Positions 1 to 7,834 of a stretch of DNA of 64,000 nucleotides are shown in pieces. The notes below the pieces were generated by a model. That model saw only the letters and a program-made list of their open reading frames with translations, was not told where the DNA came from and ran no database searches. Within the stretch, counting starts at the first letter, position 1. Every line of letters begins with the position of its first letter. The translations under genes and the position numbers were made by a program. Source of the stretch: CANLBN01 sp965230205 (GTDB taxonomy: Bacteria > Pseudomonadota > Gammaproteobacteria > Pseudomonadales > Cellvibrionaceae); the NCBI GenBank assembly GCA_965230205.1, contig OZ245996.1, positions 1,674,001-1,738,000 on the forward strand, given 5' to 3'.

Positions 1-813
1 TTTTTGATTGGTGTAGCCTAATAGTAAATAGCGGCTATCACTACTGAACCTAGCAGATGTGATTTCTAATCCACGTTTAATCCTTTCCTTTGATAGGGGT
101 ATGCTCTTAAGCGCTTTGCCTGTATTAATATCCCATATTTCTGCTCGGTCATACTTTGCTGAAGTAAACGCATAACGACCATCTTCACTCATCGCGACTT
201 GTTGGACATCTTCCTGATGTTGCATGGTCATGATTTTTTCACCATTGTCTACGCGCCAGACAATAGCCGTTTGATCTTCTGAGCCGGTAATGGCAAGGCG
301 GCCATCGCCGCTGAGGTCGACGCTGCGCACTCTCCCTTCGTGAGTAAAACTGCGGACAATGCCGCCGCGGATAGTGTTGAAAATCACCGCAGAATGATCG
401 GCTTGACCTAATAGGGCGTAGCGTCCTCCTGGGGCTAAGTCAGCATCTAAAACTTCGCCTGGAGCAGTCCAAAAACGGGTTGCATTGCCGGTATTAATAT
501 CCCAAAGTACTATAGTATGAGCCTCTGCTGTCAATGCCCAACTATTGCTGGAATCGATATCTGCAGAAATAATGACACTTAGCTCTTCCTCGCTATGGTT
601 CCAATTATAGAGGCGTTCACCATCGCTTAATCGCCAAAAGCTGCCCCCATGCTGCACAGACCCAACAATCGCAAATTTCCCATCATGGCTGATGGCGCCA
701 TTGTGGATGCCGTTAACAGCGACTTCAATACGTTCATTCGGTGATGTGGATTGGTCGCAGGCTGTTAGTAGCAAAAGCATAACGCTGATGGGCAGAATGC
801 GTTTCAATCTCAT
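1..813 (-). CDS. WD40-repeat lipoprotein, 3' end outside window
   Basis: An open frame of 271 codons runs off the left edge, so the C-terminus is missing. It starts with ATG at 813 and has a charged N-terminus, a hydrophobic stretch and a lipobox ending LLTAC, with Cys19 as the likely lipidation site. The rest is a series of beta-propeller blades, seen as repeated phrases such as SHDGKFAIVG, LSGDGRLAITGS and MSEDGRYAFTSA, each followed by a W-D or V-W strand (LWDINTG, IVWRVDNG, IWDINTG). At least five blades are visible. The role is unknown; WD40 lipoproteins of this kind usually serve as protein-binding scaffolds in the periplasm. The WD40 fold and lipoprotein assignments are firm; a function is not. 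Confidence 0.8.
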   Translation of the reverse strand, partial: MRLKRILPISVMLLLLTACDQSTSPNERIEVAVNGIHNGAISHDGKFAIVGSVQHGGSFWRLSDGERLYNWNHSEEELSVIISADIDSSNSWALTAEAHTIVLWDINTGNATRFWTAPGEVLDADLAPGGRYALLGQADHSAVIFNTIRGGIVRSFTHEGRVRSVDLSGDGRLAITGSEDQTAIVWRVDNGEKIMTMQHQEDVQQVAMSEDGRYAFTSAKYDRAEIWDINTGKALKSIPLSKERIKRGLEITSARFSSDSRYLLLGYTNQK

Positions 814-1031
814 GGGTCATTATTCCTCAATCGTTGCCATATAAGTTTATGTGGCTATAGAGATAAGCGTAGACGAGGTTGATGAATGTTGCAGGCAGAA
901 AACGTGGAGAGTAACGGCGTAGAGAAAAGATGGAGAGCGTTGAAAGGTAAGTATTAGTCATTACAATATCAGCAACGTCAGTGTTTATAAGTTATACGCC
1001 GTCGTTGCTTGATAAAGTAGAGGAGAAAGTA

Positions 1032-1499
1032 TTAAGCGACCATATCTTTGTGTGAAACATGAAGGATGGCAATCATTTTATCTTCTGCTTCAAAGCGAGA
1101 TTCTAGTTGTTGGCCTATCTGCGATAAATCATTCGCGAGTGATGATAAATCATCAGTTTCTTGGTATTTGTCGTTAAAGTCGAGTAGTTTCTCTGTTGTT
1201 GCATCAATGATTTCATAAGGCTTAGATGCTGCTTCAAGGGCATCTTTATCATCGAAGTCGCGACCTTCTTTTATCAGCTGGTCGTACACTTCAAAGTGGC
1301 CGGCAGAGATGTAATCCATCAATGTTTGGCAAAAGTGACGAATTTTTTGGGTATGATCAGAATTGTTTTCATCAAAGGACTTAACTTCTGATAGTCCACA
1401 GTAACCAACGAGTAACTCCTGACGTTCTTGTAGCCAACGGTCCACAATATCATTGACTCCGCCCCAACGTTCTTTGGCTGATTTGCAGTTTTCTAACAT
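1032..1499 (-). CDS. rsd: Rsd/AlgQ family anti-sigma-70 regulator
   Basis: This is a 155-residue protein, close to the usual 155-160 of Rsd/AlgQ. It matches the family along its length: the VDRWLQERQELLVGYCGL helix near the N-terminus, FCQTLMDYISAGHFEVYDQL in the middle, and IGQQLESRFEAEDKMI near the C-terminus. Known members bind region 4 of the housekeeping sigma factor and reduce its use in stationary phase (Rsd in Escherichia, AlgQ in Pseudomonas). The ATG at 1499 has AAGGA seven bases upstream. It stands alone, with an inverted repeat about 70 bp upstream that could be regulatory. The role is inferred from the family. Confidence 0.88.
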   Translation of the reverse strand: MLENCKSAKERWGGVNDIVDRWLQERQELLVGYCGLSEVKSFDENNSDHTQKIRHFCQTLMDYISAGHFEVYDQLIKEGRDFDDKDALEAASKPYEIIDATTEKLLDFNDKYQETDDLSSLANDLSQIGQQLESRFEAEDKMIAILHVSHKDMVA

Positions 1500-1877
1500 G
1501 GTTGATTCCTTAATCTTAATCGGTATTCGTTATTGTCTTTAAAAACATTCTCTTGAAAAGAGCTGATTGGTGTTAATGCGATTTAGCACCCATTATGTCT
1601 TTATCATTCTTGGACCAAAGATAGGAGAACTGGGCTATATTGGCAAGGGATAGCGTTTTTTTAGTCGAATATCGTCTAATACCGGGCTGATAATTGCAAA
1701 ATGGTTTATATGGGTGACCAAAAATGCATCAAGGATGACGATTAATGTTCAGTTAGAAATACTGGTGTTAGTGCGCCCATATATTATTTCCGCTGTTATT
1801 CTTGTTAAAGCTTCCTATACTGAATGTGTAACCGTTGTTTGAACAATGATAAGTCATCGTTAGTATTGGAGTTAATT
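1500..1877. other. Intergenic region between divergent rsd and FliL-like gene
   Basis: These 378 bp separate divergently transcribed genes and must hold both promoters. I see no ORF with coding character. The only clear structure is the inverted repeat at 1569-1590, described separately. Confidence 0.6.
1569..1590. promoter_or_regulatory. Inverted repeat upstream of rsd
   Basis: GGTGTTAA at 1569-1576 and TTAGCACC at 1583-1590 form an 8-6-8 inverted repeat with a single mismatch. It lies 70 bp before the rsd start and about 290 bp before the divergent FliL-like gene. The size and spacing fit a dimeric regulator site, but the regulator is not identifiable from sequence. A transcript hairpin is the alternative. 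Confidence 0.3.
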
Positions 1878-2318
1878 ATGTCACTGTGGCGAATATTTGG
1901 ATTTTGTGTATTGCTTGCCTTTATTGGTAATACATATGCGGCAGATGATGAAGAGGCGGCAGAAGAAGAGGGTGGTGATCCGGCTGTGTTGGAGAGGCCT
2001 ATTTATGTTCCTGTTAAACCAGCGTTTGTCGTTAATTATGGTGGGCCAGGAAAGTTAAAGTACATTAAGTTGGAAATCTCTCTTAGGGCTAAAGATACGG
2101 TATCGTCAAATGCTATTCGCCACCATATGCCTTTGATCCGGGATTATCTGGTAAGAGAATTCAGCAAACTCAGGGATGTGGATGTCGATACTCAGCAAGG
2201 CAAAGAGGCTGTCCGTTTGGCTGCGTTAGATGGCGTTAAAACCCTACTGCAAGAAGAAGATGGGGATGAGGTTGGTGTGACCGGCCTTTATTTTAATAAT
2301 TTCGTTATTCAGCGCTAA
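1878..2318 (+). CDS. FliL-like periplasmic protein
   Basis: The 146-residue product starts at the ATG at 1878, which has GGAG six bases upstream. An in-frame upstream start at 1824 lacks a ribosome site and would bury the signal peptide. The N-terminus is a Sec signal (hydrophobic FGFCVLLAFIG, cleavage after NTYA), followed by an acidic stretch DDEEAAEEEGG. The body matches the flagellar basal-body FliL fold: PAFVVNY, a KLKYIKLEISLRAKD strand, RHHMPLIRDYLVREFSKL, and a C-terminal VTGLYFNNFVIQ strand. No flagellar genes are nearby, so a stomatin-like stator-scaffold role is only a family guess. Its 3' end overlaps the convergent gshA by 4 bp. Confidence 0.72.
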   Translation: MSLWRIFGFCVLLAFIGNTYAADDEEAAEEEGGDPAVLERPIYVPVKPAFVVNYGGPGKLKYIKLEISLRAKDTVSSNAIRHHMPLIRDYLVREFSKLRDVDVDTQQGKEAVRLAALDGVKTLLQEEDGDEVGVTGLYFNNFVIQR

Positions 2319-3934
2319 TCTGCAATAGCGCTGAATTGTTTTGCGGCATCGGAGCAATAGTTGTATTCCTGGTAATATTTTTTAAGGTATTCATCGAAGT
2401 TGACACTCGTATCGGCTTCGATTTCTTGTTGTTTCTGCAAGGACTCTTTTGCCATTGTTTCATAATAGGCTGACTCTTCATCCGAGAGCGGGTTTTCTAT
2501 AAAGTGCTGGCGGTTTTCAGAAGATGCTTTTTGGGCCAGTTTGTAAAAAGTCAGCTTCTGATTCTGCATTTCTTCCAGTACTTTAGCGGAAGGTGTTAGT
2601 TTTTCATTGCTGAGTTTGAGCGACTCATTTTCTAGCGCCTGCTGGTATTCACTAGATGAAACGTGTTTGTCCATCAATTGGGCAATTGGTTGTAGTTTGG
2701 CAATTATTTCGTGCCCCCATTCTCTGGCAGATCGCTCCTTGCCAAAGTGATGGAGCTTTAAGTCTGGGTTGCGGCCTTCATAAACCATGCGCTTCTGGTT
2801 TTCTTGTAAGCTTCTATATTCCTCATCGTCTGATAGTGGGCTGTCTTCCAGTAGGCAGTACATTAAGAACAAGTCCAGAAAGCGTATTTGCTGAGCATTA
2901 ATGCCTATCGGCTCAAAAGGGTTAAGGTCCAAGCAGCGTACTTCAATATACTCAACGCCACCACTTGAAAGTGCGTTCAGTGCGGTTTGACCACTGCGAG
3001 CAGTTCGTTTAGGGCGGATAACGCTATAAAACTCATTTTCAATCTGCAGTAAGCTATCGTTTAATTGCTGATAATCGTTTTGATTGTCTCGTACGCCGAT
3101 TGCTTTGTATTGTGGGTGGGTTTGAGTGATGGCTTTACACAGGGTTTTGATATAGCTATCTAAACAATTATATGTGATTACCAGTGACTCTTGAGCGGAG
3201 CTCTGATACCCCAGGTCGCCCATTCTTAAGGATGTGGCAAAGGGGAGGTGTAGGCTATGTGAATCATCCCCCAAAGGCTTTAATTGATGTTTTCGGTCTT
3301 TTACAAAACTATTGCAAACTGCGGGCGCCGCACCGAATAAATAGAGTAATAACCAAAAGTAACGCCGGAAGTTGCGAATTAAGCGGAAGTAGCCTTCTGT
3401 CTTATAGTCTGTAAGTGATAGCTTGCTAGCATCTTCTCTATGTAAGAATGCCCACAGCTCGTCAGATACTGAAAAATTAAAGTGAATACCTGCGATCGTT
3501 TGCATGGAGCGACCATAGCGATGCCCCAAGCCCAAACGATAAATGCTTTTCATCTTTCCGCTGTTGGAAGTGCCATATTGAGCGATAGGAATATCAGCAT
3601 CATTGCCAAGCATGCAAGGCATACTATTGACCCATAGGGATTCGTTATCGAGATGTTGATAGGTGAATCGATGTAAGTCGCCAAGAGTATTCACTAGCTC
3701 ATCGATATTGTTGCTCGGCGGGGTAATAAATTCTAATAGAGCTTCGCTGTAATCTGTCGTAATCCGTGGATGGGTTAATGCTGACCCCAAGGCTTTCGGG
3801 TGGCTTGTTTTAGCAATAGTCCCTTGTTCACACACTCGTAGGCTTTCTTTCTCAATGCCGCGGGTAATATCAGTCATGCCAGCTAAATTGGTAGCATTAC
3901 TGATACCTTGTAAGCGTTTTGAGAGTAAAGACAT
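2315..3934 (-). CDS. gshA: Glutamate-cysteine ligase (GshA)
   Basis: It catalyses ATP-dependent joining of L-glutamate and L-cysteine, the first and usually rate-limiting step of glutathione synthesis, in the cytoplasm. The 539-residue protein is slightly longer than E. coli GshA (518) and aligns from end to end with the proteobacterial class. Visible motifs include GIEKESLRV near residue 27, HPRITTDYSEALLEFITPP, the RLGLGHRYGRSMQTIAGIHFNFS block and EYIEVRCLDLNPFEPIGI. The ATG at 3934 has AGGAG seven bases upstream. It appears monocistronic. The 3' end overlaps the convergent FliL-like gene by 4 bp, leaving no room for a separate terminator. Confidence 0.96.
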   Translation of the reverse strand: MSLLSKRLQGISNATNLAGMTDITRGIEKESLRVCEQGTIAKTSHPKALGSALTHPRITTDYSEALLEFITPPSNNIDELVNTLGDLHRFTYQHLDNESLWVNSMPCMLGNDADIPIAQYGTSNSGKMKSIYRLGLGHRYGRSMQTIAGIHFNFSVSDELWAFLHREDASKLSLTDYKTEGYFRLIRNFRRYFWLLLYLFGAAPAVCNSFVKDRKHQLKPLGDDSHSLHLPFATSLRMGDLGYQSSAQESLVITYNCLDSYIKTLCKAITQTHPQYKAIGVRDNQNDYQQLNDSLLQIENEFYSVIRPKRTARSGQTALNALSSGGVEYIEVRCLDLNPFEPIGINAQQIRFLDLFLMYCLLEDSPLSDDEEYRSLQENQKRMVYEGRNPDLKLHHFGKERSAREWGHEIIAKLQPIAQLMDKHVSSSEYQQALENESLKLSNEKLTPSAKVLEEMQNQKLTFYKLAQKASSENRQHFIENPLSDEESAYYETMAKESLQKQQEIEADTSVNFDEYLKKYYQEYNYCSDAAKQFSAIAD

Positions 3935-4071
3935 TAATAACTCCTGTGTAAAGTATGCATTATGGCAGTGCAGGGGCAGTTAAAACCACTAAAATGTGAT
4001 CCACTTTTCACTTAAATAAGCTTTTAGTTAAATAAATCACTGGGAGCATCGTGTCTGCACGAACGTAATAC

Positions 4072-4395
4072 TCAGAATGCTAACGCGTTATTTTGTGGTT
4101 CAATGGGCGTATCATTTTCAGTCGCAGAGGTGTCATGAATCTCATTCTGCAATTCTTCTGCAGTGGGTAATGGGGGAGGTAATTGATCTTCTGTTATTAT
4201 TGGTAAATTCTTTGCTGTTGCTTCGCACTCTAGCAAAGTGATGCGTAAGCTGAAGTCACGACTGTTTACTTCAAAAAGCTGGTTGACTGCTTCATCTCTA
4301 TGTAACGTTCTAAACAATTGCGACGGTTCGCGACCATCAATCCATTCAGCTGATTTGCTTAGAAAGTAACCTTCTTGATTTTGTAATATATACAT
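4072..4395 (-). CDS. Small uncharacterised protein
   Basis: I do not recognise this 107-residue protein. It has no signal peptide or membrane segment. The N-terminal half is well structured in appearance (MYILQNQEGYFLSKSAEWIDG, then a helix-like RDEAVNQLFEVN and a beta-like RDFSLRITLLECE). The C-terminal 40 residues are rich in P, E, N and T and probably disordered. It begins with ATG at 4395 and lies between gshA and the divergent type II secretion operon, sharing the upstream region that holds three direct repeats. The amino-acid composition looks coding. No function can be assigned. Confidence 0.6.
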   Translation of the reverse strand: MYILQNQEGYFLSKSAEWIDGREPSQLFRTLHRDEAVNQLFEVNSRDFSLRITLLECEATAKNLPIITEDQLPPPLPTAEELQNEIHDTSATENDTPIEPQNNALAF

Positions 4396-4857
4396 AGTGT
4401 CCGTTTGTTCTGTTTGTAATAAATCTGTAATCGTTTAGCTATATCACTATTGGCTTAAAATGATTGGTTGTTGGCTCAAAATGGTCTGCTCAAAAACTTG
4501 TATCAACTGTTTGCCTCAAGTAGTGTAAATAGTGGCTTAAAATTCGGAAAACCACAACATCTTGTTATATTAATTTATTCATTCTGAGAGGTTGGGTTGG
4601 GCGTCACAGTTTCGTCATAGACTAGGAACTATAGTAGCGGCCTGGTGTATTACTTAGCTACAGGTTGTGATAGTCTGGCTCTTATGTATTTTCTGAAGAA
4701 AGTGCTATAAGCTTATGTATTATATTAGATTTATGTAGCGATATAGATATAACTAACTTGTGGAGTAAGTCTTTCTATATCATATACTTAATGCCATAAA
4801 GCGTAGATAACACCGTTTGTTTGATAATTGTTTGAAAATAGGATTGCCCATTTGTTA
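4396..4857. other. Regulatory region between unknown gene and gsp operon
   Basis: This gap of 462 bp lies between divergent genes and should hold the promoter of the long gsp operon. It is AT-rich and contains three copies of TGGCTYAAAAT (separate entry). No gene is evident. I could not pick a convincing -35/-10 pair by eye. Confidence 0.6.
4451..4543 (+). promoter_or_regulatory. Three direct repeats TGGCTYAAAAT upstream of gspC
   Basis: TGGCTTAAAAT occurs at 4451-4461, TGGCTCAAAAT at 4472-4482 and TGGCTTAAAAT at 4533-4543. The start-to-start spacings are 21 and 61 bp, close to two and six helical turns, so all three copies would face the same side of the DNA. That is the pattern expected of a regulator binding direct repeats. 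They lie 315-410 bp before gspC and 55-150 bp before the divergent small gene. The protein that binds is unknown. Confidence 0.45.
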
Positions 4858-5814
4858 ATGACTTTGCTGAAAGGAAGTCGTCACTGCTCCGGATATTCGG
4901 GCGCTATGCGTTCAAGAGCCACCCATTCCGGTGCTGCCAGCCCCTTGCTGTTAATTAAAGGGCTTGTTGTCGTGTTGTTGGTCGTATGGATGGCACTTAG
5001 TCTGTCGAGTGTCTTTTGGCGATTGCTGCCACAACCTAAGCTAGAGTCTATCGATACTTCAGGCGACAGCGCTGCTTTTGCCGCAGTTAAAACGAAAACT
5101 GCGCCACCTGTTGATGTGGCAGCACTTAAGGCAATTGCACTCTTTGGTAAAGAGGTTGAGGCTGCTCCTGTTGAAGTTGCCGTAGCAGAGCCAGTGCAGG
5201 AAAAGGTTGAAGCAACTAAGCTTAATCTGGAGCTGATGGGATCTTTTGCGAGTGAGGATCAGAAAGAAGCTTATGCGATTATTGCCAATGGGAGAAAACA
5301 AGAACTCTATCGCGTTAGCGAAGAAGTCGGCGGTTTAAATAACGTTAAGTTGGTCAGCGTATTTTCTGACAAAGTCATTTTAAATAACCGTGGACGTCAG
5401 GAAGCGCTATATATGTACCCGGAAGGTAAGCCAATTACATCAGGTAGCGCAGTGCCTTCGACTGGCGTTCGATCACCTGTATCCACAGGTGGTACAGCAT
5501 CGTTGGCAAACTTAAGCTCTAACCAGCGATTAGAAAAAATTAGTGATGCGATTCGTTTTTCTCGCAAAACTCAAAACGGAAAAATGATTGGCTTTCGTGT
5601 ATTGCCTGGCAGAAACCGAGCTGCGTTTGAGCAGACGGGTTTGAAATTAAATGATGTGGTGACCGCTATTGATGGTCAGGCGTTGGATAACTTAAAAGTA
5701 GCCAATCAGGTTTACCAAGAAAAACGGAACGCAACTCAAGCATCTCTAACGGTGCTGCGTGGTGAAGAAGAACTGACCGTTGATGTTGACTTAAACAACA
5801 TCAATGTTAATTAA
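4858..5814 (+). CDS. gspC: Type II secretion inner-membrane protein GspC
   Basis: GspC links the inner-membrane platform to the secretin and helps select substrates. From the ATG at 4858 the protein has 318 residues. A cytoplasmic N-terminus is followed by one membrane segment (about residues 31-53, LVVVLLVVWMALSL), then the HR domain (LNLELMGSFAS to VILNNRGRQEALYM), and a C-terminal PDZ-like domain (about 230-315, IGFRVLPGRNRAAFEQTGLK). The start is uncertain: TTG at 4828 and ATG at 4906 are in frame, and only an AGGA at 4840 offers a distant ribosome site. It is the first gene of the operon and ends 14 bp before gspD. Confidence 0.88.
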   Translation: MTLLKGSRHCSGYSGAMRSRATHSGAASPLLLIKGLVVVLLVVWMALSLSSVFWRLLPQPKLESIDTSGDSAAFAAVKTKTAPPVDVAALKAIALFGKEVEAAPVEVAVAEPVQEKVEATKLNLELMGSFASEDQKEAYAIIANGRKQELYRVSEEVGGLNNVKLVSVFSDKVILNNRGRQEALYMYPEGKPITSGSAVPSTGVRSPVSTGGTASLANLSSNQRLEKISDAIRFSRKTQNGKMIGFRVLPGRNRAAFEQTGLKLNDVVTAIDGQALDNLKVANQVYQEKRNATQASLTVLRGEEELTVDVDLNNINVN

Positions 5815-5828
5815 TTACGGACCTTGTA

Positions 5829-7829
5829 GTGAAGACTTTGTTAACGTTAAATATTAAAGCTTTTTTTATAGTGGTGCTTGCTACAGTGATGTTTGCCGCT
5901 AATGTGTACTCGCAAACTGACCAAGAGCAAAAATGGCAGGTTAATTTTAAAGACTCCGATATACAGGAAGTCATTAAATTTGTTGCCGATGTTACTGGTA
6001 AGACAGTGGTGATTGACCCTAGGGTTAAAGGTCGAGTAAAAGTTATTTCTGCAGAGCCACTTTCTAAGCAAGCATTGTATGATTTATTTTTGTCCGTGTT
6101 AGAAATTCAGGGCTTTACCGCGATTGAAGTGGGTGAAGTGGTTAGAATTTTACCTCGTAAGGATGCGAGAACATCTGCGGTGCCCGTTACCAGTCAATCT
6201 TCATTGGGTAGTGATGCTTACATAACGCAAGTTATTCAACTATATAATGTGTCTGCGGCTAAAGTATTGCCAGTCTTAAGGCCTTTGGCTCCTCAACATG
6301 CCCACTTGGCAGCTTATGATCCCAGTAATGCCATTATTATTTCTGACACAGTTGCAAATATAGCTCGCTTACGAGATGTGATTAGTCGTATCGATCGTGC
6401 TGGTGTTGCGGATACCGATATTATTGCGTTGAAATATGCTCAGGCCGAAGCCATGGTTAAAATGCTGCAGACATTGCAGAAACCTGACGAAAAAGATGCA
6501 CCTAAAAATTCTAAAGCGGTCATGGTAGCTGATGCGCGTAGTAATAGTATCTTAGTGACCGCCGATGATGTTCGTCGTCAACGTATTCGTGAGTTAATTG
6601 AACGCTTGGATGTTCCTCGTCAACAATCAGGTAATGTTCGAGTGATTTATCTTGAATATGCTGATGCAGAAAAAGTCGCTGAAGTCTTATCTAAAGTTGT
6701 TTCCAGTATTTCTAAGTTAGATCCAGAACAGGCAAAAGGTGGTGCGCCTGGTGGTGCTTCAGCAACAACCGTCGAGGCTGACCCCAGTACGAATGCCTTA
6801 TTAATTACCGCCGATGCTGCTACCTTAGAAACCTTACTTCCGGTTATTGATCGGCTCGATATTAGGCGCTCACAAGTATTAGTTGAGGCTATTATCGTTG
6901 AAGTAACTGGTAACTTGGGTCGACAGTTAGGTGTTGAATGGGCGGCCTTTAAAGAAGATCGAGTGATCAGCGCTTCAACGAATTCAGGCGCTTTGGCAAG
7001 TGTTATTGCTGACGTGACCGCTGGTACAGCAACAACCCTTGGAAGTCCTGCCTTGCTATTAGGATTTGGGACAGATGGTGGAGATGATGGGACAAGCTTT
7101 GCGGGTTTGATTCGCGCTTTGCAGAGTAATACAGAAGCCAATATTCTTTCAACGCCGAGTATTTTGACAACGGATAATAACGAAGCCACGATTTCTATTG
7201 GTGAAAATATTCCTTTTGTTACCGGTTCTTTTACTAACGATTCGGGTAACAGTACTAACCCCTTCCAAACTATTGAGCGCCGTGATGTTGGTATTAAATT
7301 AGCGGTGACTCCGCAAATCAGTGAAGGCGAAACCGTTGTTTTAGAAATCGATCAAGAAGTTTCTGGTGTCAGTAGTCAACCAGTGGCGGGTGCGTCTGAC
7401 ATTGTGACGACAGAACGAAAAATTAAAACACAGGTGATCGCGAAAGATAAAGAAGTCATCATTCTGGGGGGGTTATTAGAAGATGATGTACAGCAAACTC
7501 AACAAAAAGTCCCTCTTCTTGGCGACATTCCTGTGTTGGGGTCTTTATTTCGAAATGATGATACCAGAGTTGGAAAAACCAATTTAATGGTATTTTTAAA
7601 AGCCACGGTTATCAGAGATGAAGAAGTGTTGCGTGGAGCGACAGCAGAAAAATATAACAGCATTCGCAATGAACAAATTAAGAGTAAAAAGAATGGTGTA
7701 GCATTGGTGCGTGATGATGTCATTCCTCTATTACCTGTTTGGGATGAAACGACCAATGCACCTGTTTCTCCTCCAGAAAGTGCGGGTGTGCCAGAGAATT
7801 CTACTACAGATGTGAGTGATCCTAATTAA
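5829..7829 (+). CDS. gspD: Type II secretion secretin GspD
   Basis: It forms the outer-membrane multimeric channel of the type II system. The 666-residue protein begins with GTG at 5829, the only start that keeps the signal peptide (cleavage after about VYS, residue 28). The order is N0 (VNFKDSDIQEVIKFVADVTGK), repeated N1-N3 domains each with an R-S-N-S-I-L-V or S-N-A-L-L-I-T strand, then the C-terminal secretin domain with VPLLGDIPVLGSLFR and a final LMVFLKATVI strand. A Ser/Thr/Pro-rich tail replaces an obvious pilotin-binding S-domain. It lies between gspC and gspE with short gaps, in the standard order. Confidence 0.95.
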   Translation: MKTLLTLNIKAFFIVVLATVMFAANVYSQTDQEQKWQVNFKDSDIQEVIKFVADVTGKTVVIDPRVKGRVKVISAEPLSKQALYDLFLSVLEIQGFTAIEVGEVVRILPRKDARTSAVPVTSQSSLGSDAYITQVIQLYNVSAAKVLPVLRPLAPQHAHLAAYDPSNAIIISDTVANIARLRDVISRIDRAGVADTDIIALKYAQAEAMVKMLQTLQKPDEKDAPKNSKAVMVADARSNSILVTADDVRRQRIRELIERLDVPRQQSGNVRVIYLEYADAEKVAEVLSKVVSSISKLDPEQAKGGAPGGASATTVEADPSTNALLITADAATLETLLPVIDRLDIRRSQVLVEAIIVEVTGNLGRQLGVEWAAFKEDRVISASTNSGALASVIADVTAGTATTLGSPALLLGFGTDGGDDGTSFAGLIRALQSNTEANILSTPSILTTDNNEATISIGENIPFVTGSFTNDSGNSTNPFQTIERRDVGIKLAVTPQISEGETVVLEIDQEVSGVSSQPVAGASDIVTTERKIKTQVIAKDKEVIILGGLLEDDVQQTQQKVPLLGDIPVLGSLFRNDDTRVGKTNLMVFLKATVIRDEEVLRGATAEKYNSIRNEQIKSKKNGVALVRDDVIPLLPVWDETTNAPVSPPESAGVPENSTTDVSDPN

Positions 7830-7834
7830 TCGTT

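Noticed and set aside
6647..7189. 180-codon antisense frame within gspD
   Set aside because: Composition is low in expected coding features, there is no ribosome site and it lies wholly opposite a conserved secretin domain.
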